From contig NZ_JALKFZ020000170.1 of the NCBI RefSeq assembly GCF_023243075.1, forward strand, positions 1 to 50,259: 50,259 nucleotides of DNA, in the 5' to 3' direction. Both the position numbers and the translations under genes were made by a program. The notes below the pieces were generated by a model. It was not told the DNA's origin. It made no database searches and saw nothing but the letters and a program-made list of their open reading frames with translations. Shown piece after piece: positions 22,776-31,668 of this stretch; position 1 is the first letter of the stretch; each line of letters opens with the position of its first letter. This stretch comes from Frankia sp. AiPa1. Its GTDB lineage: Bacteria > Actinomycetota > Actinomycetes > Frankiales > Frankiaceae.

Positions 22776-23327
22776 GTGCGTACTGCGATGATCGAACAGG
22801 GCCAGCTGTTCCCGGGCGAGATTCCCGAACCACCGGGGGACGATGTCGGGTACCGCGGGCCCACGGCCTGCGCGGCGGCGGGGATCACCTACCGCCAGCT
22901 CGACTACTGGGCTCGCACCGGGCTGGTCATCCCCAGCGTGCGCGACGCGTCGGGATCGGGCAGTCAGCGGCTTTACTCCTTCCGGGACGTCCTCGTCCTG
23001 CGGGTGGTGCGCAAGCTGCTCGAGGCAGGTGTGTCGTTGCAGAACATCCGGGTCGCCGTCGAGCACCTGCGCACCCGCGGGGTGGACGACCTGGCCCAGC
23101 TCACCCTGATCAGCGACGGATCGACCGTCTACGAGTGCACCTCGGACGACCAGGTGATCGATCTCGTGCGCGGCGGGCAGGGTGTGTTCGCGATCGCGGT
23201 GGGTCGGGCTCTGCGGGACATGCGTGGCCAACTCGCCGAACTGCCCTGTGAGCGTCCCGGGCAGCCACCCGCCACCCATCCGGGTGACGAGCTCGCCACC
23301 CGTCGCACCCGTCGGAGTACCGCCTGA
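22776..23327 (+). CDS. MerR-family transcriptional regulator
   Basis: The DNA-binding part is characteristic: VGYRGPTACAAAGITYRQLD, then YWARTGLVIPSVRDASGSGS, then QRLYSFRDVLVLRVVRKLLE, then AGVSLQNIRVAVEHLRTRGV. A C-terminal domain follows with LTLISDGSTVYECTSDDQVI and DLVRGGQGVFAIAVGRALRD. This is the second MerR protein that closes the conserved block in many actinobacteria (Rv1830-like, after the DUF151 gene). GTG 22776 or ATG 22788 are both possible starts; neither has an ideal ribosome binding site, and the longer reading from 22602 has shadow composition. The ligand is not known for this group. Confidence 0.88.
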   Translation: MRTAMIEQGQLFPGEIPEPPGDDVGYRGPTACAAAGITYRQLDYWARTGLVIPSVRDASGSGSQRLYSFRDVLVLRVVRKLLEAGVSLQNIRVAVEHLRTRGVDDLAQLTLISDGSTVYECTSDDQVIDLVRGGQGVFAIAVGRALRDMRGQLAELPCERPGQPPATHPGDELATRRTRRSTA

Positions 23328-23443
23328 CGCGCGGCAACGCCTGAGGCGCAGCGCCGGCCCGGTCGGCGAGTTCCGCCCGCGGGGCAACGACTCCCGGTCA
23401 GGTGCCTCGGATTCTGTCGGAGGTGTGCCGTACCGTCCTGGGC

Positions 23444-24559
23444 ATGGCAGACGAACCCGCGCTACTCGCGGAGGACCTCCAGAAGAGCTTCCGGGGCAAG
23501 CGGGCGCTGGCCGGGCTGGATCTGCGGGTCGCTCCGGGCACCGTGCACGGCGTCCTGGGCCCCAATGGCGCTGGCAAGACCACGGCGGTGCGCATCCTCA
23601 CCACCCTGCTGCCTCCCGATGGCGGCCGGGCGCGGGTTCTCGGGTTCGATGTGGTCCGTCAGGCGGACGAGCTGCGTGCCCGCATCGGCCTGACCGGGCA
23701 GTACGCGGCGATCGACGACCGGCTCACGGGCCTGGAGAACCTGGAGATGTTCGGCCGACTCTACCGGCTGCGTACCCGGGTCGCCCGGGCCCGGGCCCAC
23801 GAGCTGCTCGAGCGCTTCGACCTCGCCGACGCCGCGGGCCGTCAGGCCCGCACCTACTCGGGCGGTATGCGCCGCCGGCTCGATCTGGCCGCGAGCCTCA
23901 TCATCAATCCGCCGGTGCTCTTCCTGGACGAGCCGACCACGGGGCTCGACCCGCGCAGCCGGGCCGCCATGTGGCGGGTCGTGGAGGAGTTGGTCGGCGA
24001 GGGCACCACGGTGCTGCTCACCACCCAGTACCTGGAGGAGGCCGACCGTCTCGCCCATCGCATCTCCGTGATCGACGGCGGCCGAGTGATCGCCGAGGGC
24101 ACCGTGGACGAACTGAAGGCGCGTACCGGCGGCAGCCGGCTCGACCTCGTTCTCGCCGAGGGCGAGCCAGGCGAGGTCGACGCGGCCCGTGACGTGCTTG
24201 CCCGGTTCGGTACCGGCCCGGTCAGTGTGGAGGCCGCGGCCCGTCGGGTGAGCGTGCCGGTAGCGGGTGCAAGCGTGCTCTCGGAAGTGGTGCGCGCGCT
24301 GGACGCGGCCGGGGTCACCCTCGAGGACGTGGCGCTGCACCGACCCTCGCTCGACGATGTCTTCCTCAGCATGACCGGTCACCGGGCGAGCTCCGGGTCC
24401 GACAGCGACGGGTCCGACAGCGACGGGTCCGGCGGCGACGATTCCGGTGGGGCCGGGTCCGGCGGTGATGGACCCGCGGAACAGGGCACGGCCGGCGCCG
24501 CGAGCCAGGCGGACCTCTCCGGTGCGAGCCGGGACGACGTGTCGGTGGTGAAGGCGTGA
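23444..24559 (+). CDS. ABC transporter ATP-binding protein (DrrA-type)
   Basis: A 371-residue ATPase of the daunorubicin-resistance (DrrA) subgroup. Walker A is GPNGAGKTTAVRI, the signature is TYSGGMRRRLDLA, Walker B is VLFLDEPTTGLD, and the switch His region is TTQYLEEADRLAHRI. The C-terminal accessory domain (EGTVDELKARTG onward, with LEDVALHRPSLDDVFLSMTG) is diagnostic of the subgroup. A Ser/Asp/Gly repeat tail (SDSDGSDSDGSGGDDSGG) of about 60 residues is added after it. ATG 23444 is preferred by family alignment; upstream in-frame GTGs at 23402 and 23423 are possible. It is coupled to the permease gene by GTGA overlap. It should power export of a hydrophobic molecule or lipid; the substrate is not indicated. 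Confidence 0.93.
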   Translation: MADEPALLAEDLQKSFRGKRALAGLDLRVAPGTVHGVLGPNGAGKTTAVRILTTLLPPDGGRARVLGFDVVRQADELRARIGLTGQYAAIDDRLTGLENLEMFGRLYRLRTRVARARAHELLERFDLADAAGRQARTYSGGMRRRLDLAASLIINPPVLFLDEPTTGLDPRSRAAMWRVVEELVGEGTTVLLTTQYLEEADRLAHRISVIDGGRVIAEGTVDELKARTGGSRLDLVLAEGEPGEVDAARDVLARFGTGPVSVEAAARRVSVPVAGASVLSEVVRALDAAGVTLEDVALHRPSLDDVFLSMTGHRASSGSDSDGSDSDGSGGDDSGGAGSGGDGPAEQGTAGAASQADLSGASRDDVSVVKA

Positions 24560-25446
24560 GCACGGTGGAAACGACGGTGGTGCCGGGCGGGCGGACGAAG
24601 TCGGACAGCTCGTCGGCTCCGGGCGGCTCGCCGTGGCCCGATGGCCCGGTGGCGCTCGTGCCGGTGCGGCGTGGGCGGCTCGTCGGCGAGGTCGTCGACG
24701 CCTGGGTGATGGCGCGGCGCAACCTGCTTCTCACGTGGCGGGTGCCGGAGCTTCTCGTCTTCGCGATGATCCAGCCAGTGATGTTCGTGCTGCTGTTCAC
24801 CTATGTCTTCGGCGGGGCGATCAACGTTCCCGGGGTCAAGTACGTGAACTTCCTGATGCCCGGCGTGTTCATGCAGACCGTGGTCTTCGGTGCCATGATC
24901 ACCGGTATCGGCCTGGCCGAGGATCGCCAGCGCGGGCTGATCGACCGGTTCCGCTCCCTGCCGATGTCCCGCTCGGCGCTGCTGACCGGCCGCACTTTGT
25001 CCGACCTGCTGCGCAACGCCCTCATCGTGGTGATCATGCTGCTGGTGGGCATGGCCGTGGGCTTCCGCTTCGGGGACACGACCGTTCCCGCGGCGCTGCT
25101 CGGGTTCGGCGTGATGCTGCTGTTCGCCTACGCCTTCTCCTGGATCTCCGCGGTGATCGGCCTGTCGGTCCGCACCGCCGAGGCCGCCCAGTCCAGCGGG
25201 TTCATCTGGGTCTTTCCGCTGGTCTTCGCGAGCTCGGCGTTCGCCCCCGTGGCCACGATGCCGGGCTGGCTGCAGGCTTTCGCTCGCCACCAGCCCGTGT
25301 CGGTGACCATCGACACCGTCCGCGCCTGCCTGCTCGGCGGCCCGATCGCCTCGTCGCTGGTGCAGTCCCTGGCCTGGTGCGCGGGTCTGCTGGTGGTGTT
25401 CGTGCCGCTCGCGGTGCGGGTGTACCGCCGGACCGCCTCGACCTGA
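24556..25446 (+). CDS. ABC-2 type transporter permease (DrrB-type)
   Basis: A 296-residue permease of the ABC-2 exporter family. An N-terminal cytoplasmic stretch with DAWVMARRNLLLTWRVPELL precedes six membrane helices, including FAMIQPVMFVLLFTYVFGGA and VFMQTVVFGAMITGIGLAED. The conserved DRQRGLIDRFRSLPMSRSAL loop follows. The terminal helices and the SAFAPVATMPGWLQAFARHQ motif (the P-x-M-P-x-WLQ-x-F family element) are present. It pairs with the upstream DrrA-type ATPase; the two probably assemble as a dimeric exporter. Confidence 0.93.
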   Translation: MSTVETTVVPGGRTKSDSSSAPGGSPWPDGPVALVPVRRGRLVGEVVDAWVMARRNLLLTWRVPELLVFAMIQPVMFVLLFTYVFGGAINVPGVKYVNFLMPGVFMQTVVFGAMITGIGLAEDRQRGLIDRFRSLPMSRSALLTGRTLSDLLRNALIVVIMLLVGMAVGFRFGDTTVPAALLGFGVMLLFAYAFSWISAVIGLSVRTAEAAQSSGFIWVFPLVFASSAFAPVATMPGWLQAFARHQPVSVTIDTVRACLLGGPIASSLVQSLAWCAGLLVVFVPLAVRVYRRTAST

Positions 25447-25508
25447 CCCGACCTGACCCGGTGTGCGCGACCGTCTCGGTGCTGGTCGATCGGGTCACGG
25501 CGGGCAGG

Positions 25509-26075
25509 TCAGGTACGGCCCTGCGATTCCTGGGCGTTGCCGAGCGTCGACTCGTAGGCGAGCCACTCGGCGCGCAGCACCGGCCAGCCGTCGGCGCGCA
25601 GCAGATCCACCACCGCCGGGTCGTCGTCCACCACGACCGCGACCTGGCGCCTGGCGCCCAGTCTGCGCAGCTCCGCCCGCTTGAACACCCGGGCCGGGCG
25701 CCGGTCGTCGTCCGGCCGCATCCGCAGCTCGCCCAGCGGCAGACCCTGGTCACGCAGCCAGCGCGCGGTGTCCGCCCGGGAACGCTCCGGCCGGCCGGTC
25801 AGCCACACCACCTCGTGATCACGCGCCAGCTGACATACCAGCTCCACACCCTCGGTGAGCGGCGGGTCGGCCGGGGCCGCGGCGAAGAACGCCTCCCAGT
25901 CACCCGGGCTTGCCCGCAGGAACCGCAGGCGGTGACGCACGTCCGCCACCACCCCGTCCACATCGATGACCGCGAGTGGCCATCGCTGCGCGGGTGGCGC
26001 CCCTGCCCCGACGCCATCCGTCTCCAGACGGCCCGTTGCGTCCGACCCGCCCGCCTCGTCCGCCGCGTCCGTCAC
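25509..26075 (-). CDS. HAD-superfamily phosphatase, polynucleotide kinase 3'-phosphatase-like
   Basis: A 188-residue protein. The HAD nucleophile motif is AVIDVDGVVADVRHRL (DxDG near residues 38-41). Motif II is VVWLTGRPERSRADTARWLR, and the later motifs are VFKRAELRRL and VAVVVDDDPAVVDLLRADGW. This pattern matches the phosphatase domain found in T4 Pnkp-type repair enzymes (VDIDG, TGRP, K, DDxP), without the kinase domain. It could remove 3'-phosphates from nucleic acid or act on a small phosphoester. It is transcribed convergently with the ABC transporter; the 62-base gap holds no obvious strong hairpin. Confidence 0.85.
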   Translation of the reverse strand: MTDAADEAGGSDATGRLETDGVGAGAPPAQRWPLAVIDVDGVVADVRHRLRFLRASPGDWEAFFAAAPADPPLTEGVELVCQLARDHEVVWLTGRPERSRADTARWLRDQGLPLGELRMRPDDDRRPARVFKRAELRRLGARRQVAVVVDDDPAVVDLLRADGWPVLRAEWLAYESTLGNAQESQGRT

Positions 26076-26897
26076 CAGGCTCTCCTCCCTCGCGTCGTCC
26101 TGACCATCGCACCTTTCAGGGCGGGACGGGACACTCCCCCAAAGGTGTGATGTTGCGTCGTGGTTCGTCGACGGATCGGTCGATGCGGGGGGCTGGCCGT
26201 GACCATGGCATCGTCCCGCGTCCGGCGCCGGGTGGGCGATGCCTCAATGTCGTGTCGGGTCGCCCACACGGCCCTCCCGCCCTACGCCGTCGGCCGGTGT
26301 GGGCGTGAGCGTGGGGATCCGTGTGGTCCAGGCGTCGTCCATGGATGGTCCTGGTCATGTGATCCGTGCTGGATCCGGCACTTCGGAGCCGGGCGGTCGT
26401 TAGCGTGGCCGGGGCGGTGACCGCCGCCGTCCGGTGGCCACATTCCGGCGCCGACCCGATCGGGCACCGTGGCAGGCACATCGTCGTCACGATCCGGCAG
26501 GGTGGGTCTGGTCCGGCAGGGTGGGTTCAGTCCGGCAGGGTGGGTCTCGCACGGCGCGGTGGGCCCGTCCGGCGAGGTGGTTCTGGTCGGGCCGGGTGGT
26601 GCTGATCGACCAGGCCGAGCATGGCGGTTCGGCTGGTCCGGACGCGTTCTGGGATGTTTGCACTCTTGAACGTGTCATGGTCGTCGGTGTCATCGTCGTG
26701 GGCGTCGGTGGGAGCGGCGTCCGTGGTCAGGGTGTCCGTTGGTCGTGGTTCGTCCGTTGGTGTGGGTGTCCCGGGGGCGCCTGCGGGCATGATCGGCCAT
26801 GGTCGTGACCGTTCGTGGCTATCTGTTCACTACTGGGTGACGAATCATCTGATGGCAGGTCAGCCTGTCGTCGGTGGGGTGAGGGGAGGTTGGGGAC
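26076..26897. other. Non-coding region upstream of the FtsK-like gene
   Basis: About 820 bases without a supported gene; frames through it are Gly/Arg/Val-rich, largely because of the tandem repeat at 26493-26605. Between 26640 and 26890 the sequence is less G-rich and probably contains the promoter for the FtsK-like gene. No ribosome-binding-site-linked small gene was found. Confidence 0.5.
26493..26605. repeat. 19-bp tandem repeat (about six copies)
   Basis: The unit TCCGGCAGGGTGGGTCTGG begins at 26493, 26512 and 26531 with near identity. Degenerate copies begin at 26550, 26568 and 26587, one of them 18 bases long. The array is G-rich on the plus strand, so it could form G-rich secondary structure or be a variable-number repeat. 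The period is not a multiple of three, which argues against coding. Confidence 0.85.
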
Positions 26898-29800
26898 ATG
26901 TCGGGTACCCGGCGGGCGCGCACGCTCGTGGCCGGGATCCAGTCCTCGCTCGGTGCCGCGCTGGCGCTCGCCGACCGCCTGGAGGCGCAGGCGGACGAGC
27001 TCGAACGCGGCGGCGGTCCCGGCGCGGCGGACGCGGCGGGCGGGCCGGTCGATCCGCTGGACATCGACGCCGAGATCGCCCAGGCTCGCGGAATCATACG
27101 GTCGCAGGCCCGTGGCTTCGCCGGACTGTCCTGGTCCGCGCCTGACTGGCAGCGGGCCCCACTGGGCGCGGGCCCGGCGCGCTACCGGCCGGGGCTGTGG
27201 CGGGTCGGTCGGGTCGTGGTCGGTGCCGGGGCGACGGCGACGAGCCTGCCGCTGGCCGTGCCCCTTCTCGACGCCCGCAACCTGCGGATCGAGATCTCCC
27301 GGGCGCGCCGCGGCGCCGCGGTGGATCTCGTCCGAGGTCTGCTGGCCCGGATCCTGGCCGAGGTGCCGGCCGGTCGGGTCAGGGTGATCGTCTACGATCC
27401 GCACGAGCTCGGTGCCGGCCTCGCCGGCCTCGCGCCGCTGCGGGCCGCCGGAGTCGTCGAGGCGACGATCACCACGCGCGCCCGGCTCGAGGAGCGGCTG
27501 TCCCGGCTCTCCGACGAGGTGGGACGGATCACCGTCGAGCGGCTCGGCGGCCAGTTCGATTCTCTGCGTGACCGGGAGGACGCCGGCCATGGTCGGCCCG
27601 AGCCCTGGCAGGTGCTCGTGCTGCTGGGCGAGCCGCAGCTCTACGAGGAGGGCGGCCGCTCGCTGGCGGCGATCGCCGCGCAGGGGCCGGCCTGCGGCGT
27701 CAGCGTGATCTCCATCGTCCCGATGCCCACGCCCCAACCGGGCGAGGGTGGTTTCGACCTCGACGACGACCACGCCGCGCCGCCCGACCCGGACGTCGCC
27801 GACCTCGGCTTCGACGAGGAGACCGATCCGGTGGCCCCACCGCTGCCGAACGCGGTGGTGTTCACCTCCGTCGACCTGCTCACCCACCGTGGGCACTGGC
27901 GGGAGGCGCGGCCCGGGCAGTGGCGCACCTCGCTGACCGGCCAGCTCCCCGTGGAGCTCGACGAGCCGCCGCCGACCGCACTCGTCACCCATGTGAGCAA
28001 CCAGATCGCTGACGCGGCCCGCCAGCATGCCGCCCGCCCGCCCGGCATCACCGAGCTGCTCCCGACCGTGCTGTGGGAGTCCGACAGCTCCGCCGGAGTC
28101 AGCGTCGCCGTCGCGCGGGGCGTCGACGGGCCGGTGGCGCTGACCTTCGACGACGACACCGTGCACGCTCTCGTCGGTGGCCAGGCCGGGGCGGGAAAGT
28201 CAACGCTGCTGCTCGACGTCGTCTACGGCATTGCCGCCCGCTACTCGCCCGAACAGGTCCGGTTCCACCTGCTCGACTTCAAGGAAGGGCTGGAGTTCGC
28301 CCAGTTCGCCACGGGCCCCGTCGACCCGTTCTTCCTCCCGCACGCCGACACCGTCGGCATCGAGAGCGACCGCGAGTTCGGCGTCGCCGTGCTGCGCGCG
28401 GTGCGGGAGCAGATGCGCCGCCGTTCGGTGGCGATGCGCGCGGTCGGTGCCAGGGATCTGCGCGGCCTGCGCGCCGGTGACCGTTCGTCGGCCTGGCCGC
28501 GGATCATCATCGTCGTCGACGAGTTCCAGGTGATGCTCACACCGTTGGACGAGATCGCCCGCGAGGCGGTCGCGCACCTGGAGGTCCTCGCCCGCCAGGG
28601 TCGCGCCTACGGCATCCATCTGCTGCTGGCCAGCCAGACGCTGTCCGGCATCGACGCGCTCGACTCCACGGCCGGCAAGCGCGGCTCGATCTTCGGGCAG
28701 TTCGCGCTGCGGGTGGCACTGCGGACGTCGATCTCGGAGTCGCGGGTGCTGCTGTCCACGGCCAACGAGGCCGCGGGGGCGCTGGCCGGTGTCGGCGAGG
28801 CGATCGTGAACCGGCGCAACGGGCACCCGGCGGGCAACGAGCACGTGCGGGTCGCCTTCCCCGACGCCGCGGCGATCGCGGTCCTGCGGGACCGGCTGTC
28901 GGCCGCCACCGCCCGCAGCCTGCCCGGGGCACGCCCGCCGCGGGTGTTCGTCGGGCACGCGCCCGCGCTGCTGGACGACAACGCCGTGTACCGGGCACTC
29001 GACGGCCACCCCGCGCCGCTCGCTGTCGACCGCATCGGCATCGGAGCCGCCGCCGACAGTGCCGCCGCCGCGAGCCTTGACGTCGCCGGCCTCGATGTCG
29101 CCGGCGTTGACGTTGCCGGCGTTGACGTTGCCGGTGTCGGCGCCGAAGGTCTCGTCCCCGCCAAAGGCACGGACATCGGCACCTTCGCTGGCCTGGACCG
29201 CGTGGCCGGGCCCCTCGACGGTGATGGAGCTGGCCGGGCCGGGTTCGCCGTCGGGACCGGCCCCGGCTCCGCGCCGAGGATGGCGGCGGGACGCAGTGCG
29301 GGCGCCGTTGGCGGTCCGACGACGGGAGGGGATCCGCTGGCCCTGGTCGGCGTGCCGGTGGACCTGGCGCCCGCGGCGGTCGGCGTGCGCTTCGCCGCGT
29401 CGCCCGGCCGGCATCTGGCCGTGCTCGGGCCGCTGCGCCGGGAGGCCATGGGCATCGTGCAGGCGGCCGCCGCGAGTGTGGCCGCCCAGGTCGGACCCGG
29501 TGGTCTGATCGTGGAGATCGTCGCGGCCGAGCCGACCGCGCGGGGAGCCGCGGAGGTCCTCGCCGAGCGGATCCGCCGCGCCGGGCATCCGGCGCGGGTC
29601 ACCGACGTCACCGGGCTGCGCGGGGTGCTCGCCGCCGCGGCCGGGGAGACCCGGGCACGCGAGGACGCGGCGCTCGCCGGCACCGTGACCTCCACGCCGG
29701 CCCTGCGGCTCGTGGTGGTCTTCGCGATGGACGCCGGCCGGGCCGGTCTCGAGGCCCGGGACGAGGCGACCCGGCGTACGGGCCTGGAGGACCTGCGTAC

Positions 29801-30068
29801 GTTGACCCGCCGCGGGCCTGCCCAACGCGTCCATCTGATCGGCTGGTGGCGGGGGGTGTCGCGGATGTCGGAGGATCTCGGGCCGGTCAACCGGGACGAC
29901 ATCGCGGCGTGGGCCGCGGTCGGCGTGCCGGGCAGCGAACTGTTCGCCCTCGCCGGCCACCGTCCGGTCGCCGGCGGGACGATGCCCAACCGGGCCGTCC
30001 TGTTTGACCGGCACACCCAGTCCGAACCGCGCACAGTGGTGCCGTTCACCCCGTTGGTCCGAGGGTAG
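26898..30068 (+). CDS. FtsK/SpoIIIE-type DNA translocase-like ATPase (1056 aa)
   Basis: A large soluble ATPase. Residues 1-60 form a coiled helix (TLVAGIQSSLGAALALADRL). Residues about 110-400 form a mixed domain with no named family. The intact FtsK/SpoIIIE domain lies near 400-680: Walker A is VGGQAGAGKSTLLLDVVYG (around 428-446) and Walker B is IIIVVDEFQVML (near 535-546). ARQGRAYGIHLLLASQTLSG and GSIFGQFALRVALRTSISES follow, as in FtsK. A linker (about 730-765) with DVAGVDVAG repeats leads to a second domain (about 815-1050) with FtsK-like strands. There the nucleotide loop is replaced by VLGPLRREAMGIVQA, so it cannot bind ATP conventionally. There are no membrane helices and no gamma domain. 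The architecture recalls secretion ATPases (EccC-like) as much as DNA pumps. It is followed 7 bases later by a membrane-protein gene. Confidence 0.88.
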   Translation: MSGTRRARTLVAGIQSSLGAALALADRLEAQADELERGGGPGAADAAGGPVDPLDIDAEIAQARGIIRSQARGFAGLSWSAPDWQRAPLGAGPARYRPGLWRVGRVVVGAGATATSLPLAVPLLDARNLRIEISRARRGAAVDLVRGLLARILAEVPAGRVRVIVYDPHELGAGLAGLAPLRAAGVVEATITTRARLEERLSRLSDEVGRITVERLGGQFDSLRDREDAGHGRPEPWQVLVLLGEPQLYEEGGRSLAAIAAQGPACGVSVISIVPMPTPQPGEGGFDLDDDHAAPPDPDVADLGFDEETDPVAPPLPNAVVFTSVDLLTHRGHWREARPGQWRTSLTGQLPVELDEPPPTALVTHVSNQIADAARQHAARPPGITELLPTVLWESDSSAGVSVAVARGVDGPVALTFDDDTVHALVGGQAGAGKSTLLLDVVYGIAARYSPEQVRFHLLDFKEGLEFAQFATGPVDPFFLPHADTVGIESDREFGVAVLRAVREQMRRRSVAMRAVGARDLRGLRAGDRSSAWPRIIIVVDEFQVMLTPLDEIAREAVAHLEVLARQGRAYGIHLLLASQTLSGIDALDSTAGKRGSIFGQFALRVALRTSISESRVLLSTANEAAGALAGVGEAIVNRRNGHPAGNEHVRVAFPDAAAIAVLRDRLSAATARSLPGARPPRVFVGHAPALLDDNAVYRALDGHPAPLAVDRIGIGAAADSAAAASLDVAGLDVAGVDVAGVDVAGVGAEGLVPAKGTDIGTFAGLDRVAGPLDGDGAGRAGFAVGTGPGSAPRMAAGRSAGAVGGPTTGGDPLALVGVPVDLAPAAVGVRFAASPGRHLAVLGPLRREAMGIVQAAAASVAAQVGPGGLIVEIVAAEPTARGAAEVLAERIRRAGHPARVTDVTGLRGVLAAAAGETRAREDAALAGTVTSTPALRLVVVFAMDAGRAGLEARDEATRRTGLEDLRTLTRRGPAQRVHLIGWWRGVSRMSEDLGPVNRDDIAAWAAVGVPGSELFALAGHRPVAGGTMPNRAVLFDRHTQSEPRTVVPFTPLVRG
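29081..29145 (+). repeat. 15-bp coding repeat (DVAGx) in the FtsK-like gene
   Basis: Four to five consecutive 15-base units encode D-V-A-G-L/V. They lie in the linker between the two ATPase-like domains. Units near 29107-29135 are almost identical (GTTGACGTTGCCGGC). This is a flexible, probably length-variable, linker. Confidence 0.8.
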
Positions 30069-30075
30069 GCAGGCG

Positions 30076-31398
30076 ATGATCGGTCAGGATGACCCGACGG
30101 GTGCGGCAGCGTCGCCGGACGGTTCCGTGCCCCCGTCGGCGGCGCCGTTCGGTGGCTGGCGCCCGCGGGTGGACATCGCGCCGGCACTCGGCGGCGGGCC
30201 GGGGCAGGACTTCGGCTCGGGGGAGAAGGCGAGCGGGATGGTGGCTGGTACCGAGGCGCGGGACCCGGCGCGGATGTGGTCGATCGCGGGTTCCTGGCCA
30301 TCGGCGGGTTCCCCGCCCGAACTCCCCTCCGACCCGGCCGCGCCCGGTCCCAGTCCTGTTTCCGGGCAGGTGCCTGGCCTCGACGTCCGGCCTCAGACGC
30401 CGGCCGAGCCCGATGCGGAGGATCCGCTGCGGGCCGCGTTGCGCTACCGCGACCTGCTCGGCGCCTCCGACGTCGCCCGCGCGCGCGCGGGCCGCGATGC
30501 GCATCACCGGCGCCAGGGCAGCCGGGCGCAGGCCCGGCGCAGCCGGGCGGCGGCCGCGGACATCCGCTCGCGGGTGGAGGGCGTGTGGGCGCAGGTCGCC
30601 GAGCCGCTGGCCCAGTACGGGCTGACCGACCTCGACCAGCTGCGCCCCACCGAGAGCGCTGCCGGGCCCGGGTCGTCGGGGTCATCAGGACGGGTCGCTC
30701 TCACGAAGGGGGGCGCGTCTGGGCCCGCGGGCGGGGCGGCACGCGGCGGCGCGGGCCGGCCAGGGCGCTCCGGTGCAGCCGTCGGGCGCCGCCGGGCTGG
30801 CCGGCCACTGGCCCGCGCGGGGCGGGCACAGCCGGAGGCCGGCGGGGGGCCGGATGGGCCGCGAGGCGATCGGACGCGTCGCCGCCGGGGGGTCGCCGGC
30901 GGGATGGTCGCCGGGCAGGACGGCCCGGTCGACCCGCGCACGGCGCCGCGGGAGGCCTACGAGCTCTGCCTGGACGCCATGAGCAAGGCCGCGGAGCTGC
31001 GGGCCGTCACCAAGGGTGCCGCGTCCGCGTCGGCGGGGCTGATGACCGCGCTGGCAAGCCTGCTCAGCCTCTGCGTCATCGGACTGCTGCGGGTGTTCGC
31101 CCACGCCCCCGGCCTGCCCTGCCTCGTCGGTGCCGCTCTCGTCGCGACCGGCCTGGTGGCCGCCGCCGCCGGGGTGGAGGTCGGGGCGAAGGTGCTGGCG
31201 CGCGCGGGCGTGCTCGGCGCGGGCTGCGCCGCGGTGGCGATACTCGCGACGTTCCAGCTGGCGCCCACCGGCGCCGTGGCCGTGGCCGGGTCGCTCGTCG
31301 CCCTCGCCGCCGCGGCCCGGTTCGGGCTGGGCTTGGGCGCGCCGGCCGAGCAGCAGCCGACGGCCGGCCCGCGGGCCGGTGTTTCCAGGAAGGGATGA
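30076..31398 (+). CDS. Hypothetical membrane protein linked to the FtsK-like ATPase (440 aa)
   Basis: Unrecognised family. Residues 1-110 are Pro/Gly/Ala-rich and likely disordered. A basic helical segment follows at about 120-180 (ALRYRDLLGASDVARARAGR, with many Arg and His, then IRSRVEGVWAQVAEPLAQYG). A second low-complexity Arg/Gly stretch runs to about 285. EAYELCLDAMSKAAELRAVT precedes four hydrophobic segments between about 320 and 425 (GLMTALASLLSLCVIGLLRV, ALVATGLVAAAAGVEV, LGAGCAAVAILATFQLAPTG, AVAVAGSLVALAAAARF). ATG 30076 follows the ATPase stop by 7 bases, and a further 6 bases separate its stop from the next small gene, so the three form one operon. It may anchor the ATPase at the membrane. 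The middle low-complexity segment might hide frame errors, since its codon pattern is unremarkable. Confidence 0.7.
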   Translation: MIGQDDPTGAAASPDGSVPPSAAPFGGWRPRVDIAPALGGGPGQDFGSGEKASGMVAGTEARDPARMWSIAGSWPSAGSPPELPSDPAAPGPSPVSGQVPGLDVRPQTPAEPDAEDPLRAALRYRDLLGASDVARARAGRDAHHRRQGSRAQARRSRAAAADIRSRVEGVWAQVAEPLAQYGLTDLDQLRPTESAAGPGSSGSSGRVALTKGGASGPAGGAARGGAGRPGRSGAAVGRRRAGRPLARAGRAQPEAGGGPDGPRGDRTRRRRGVAGGMVAGQDGPVDPRTAPREAYELCLDAMSKAAELRAVTKGAASASAGLMTALASLLSLCVIGLLRVFAHAPGLPCLVGAALVATGLVAAAAGVEVGAKVLARAGVLGAGCAAVAILATFQLAPTGAVAVAGSLVALAAAARFGLGLGAPAEQQPTAGPRAGVSRKG

Positions 31399-31404
31399 GG
31401 ACGG

Positions 31405-31668
31405 GTGTCAGGCACGATCGCCGACGTCAAGGCGCAGCTCGACGAGGCGTTCCGGCGGACCGAGGAGGTCGCGGGCCAGCTCGAGGGTGCGCTGGGCATG
31501 CTTGAGGAGGCGCAGGCGATGGTGATCGCGGCGACCGACGGCAGCGAGCACCGTGCCGTCGAACAACTGACCAGTGCGCTCGTGGAGACACGTGACACAC
31601 TGCAGATGTCGCTGGCGTCCCTGGGCTCCGCTGTTCAGGAGGTGCGGGACTACCGGGACGGGCTTTAG
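31405..31668 (+). CDS. Small helical protein (87 aa), third gene of the FtsK-like operon
   Basis: The GTG start is 6 bases after the previous stop. The product is predicted to be entirely helical: ADVKAQLDEAFRRTEEVAGQ, LEGALGMLEEAQAMVIAATD, a Gly-Ser-Glu-His turn (GSEHRAVEQ), then LTSALVETRDTLQMSLASLG and VQEVRDYRDGL. Length and helical-hairpin layout recall WXG100/ESAT-6 type proteins, but the WXG turn is absent and the turn has D-G-S instead. Heptad spacing suggests a coiled-coil dimer. Together with the ATPase and the membrane protein it could be the substrate or a cofactor of a secretion-like complex; this is an inference from gene order. Confidence 0.7.
   Translation: MSGTIADVKAQLDEAFRRTEEVAGQLEGALGMLEEAQAMVIAATDGSEHRAVEQLTSALVETRDTLQMSLASLGSAVQEVRDYRDGL

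Noticed and set aside
28200..30685. Long minus-strand frames (604 and 692 aa) opposite the FtsK-like gene
   Set aside because: Both are antisense shadows; the plus strand carries Walker A and B motifs.
31405..31668. ESAT-6/WXG100 protein call for the 87-aa gene
   Set aside because: Length and helical-hairpin shape fit, but there is no W-x-G turn and no YxxxD/E export motif, so I left it as a helical protein.
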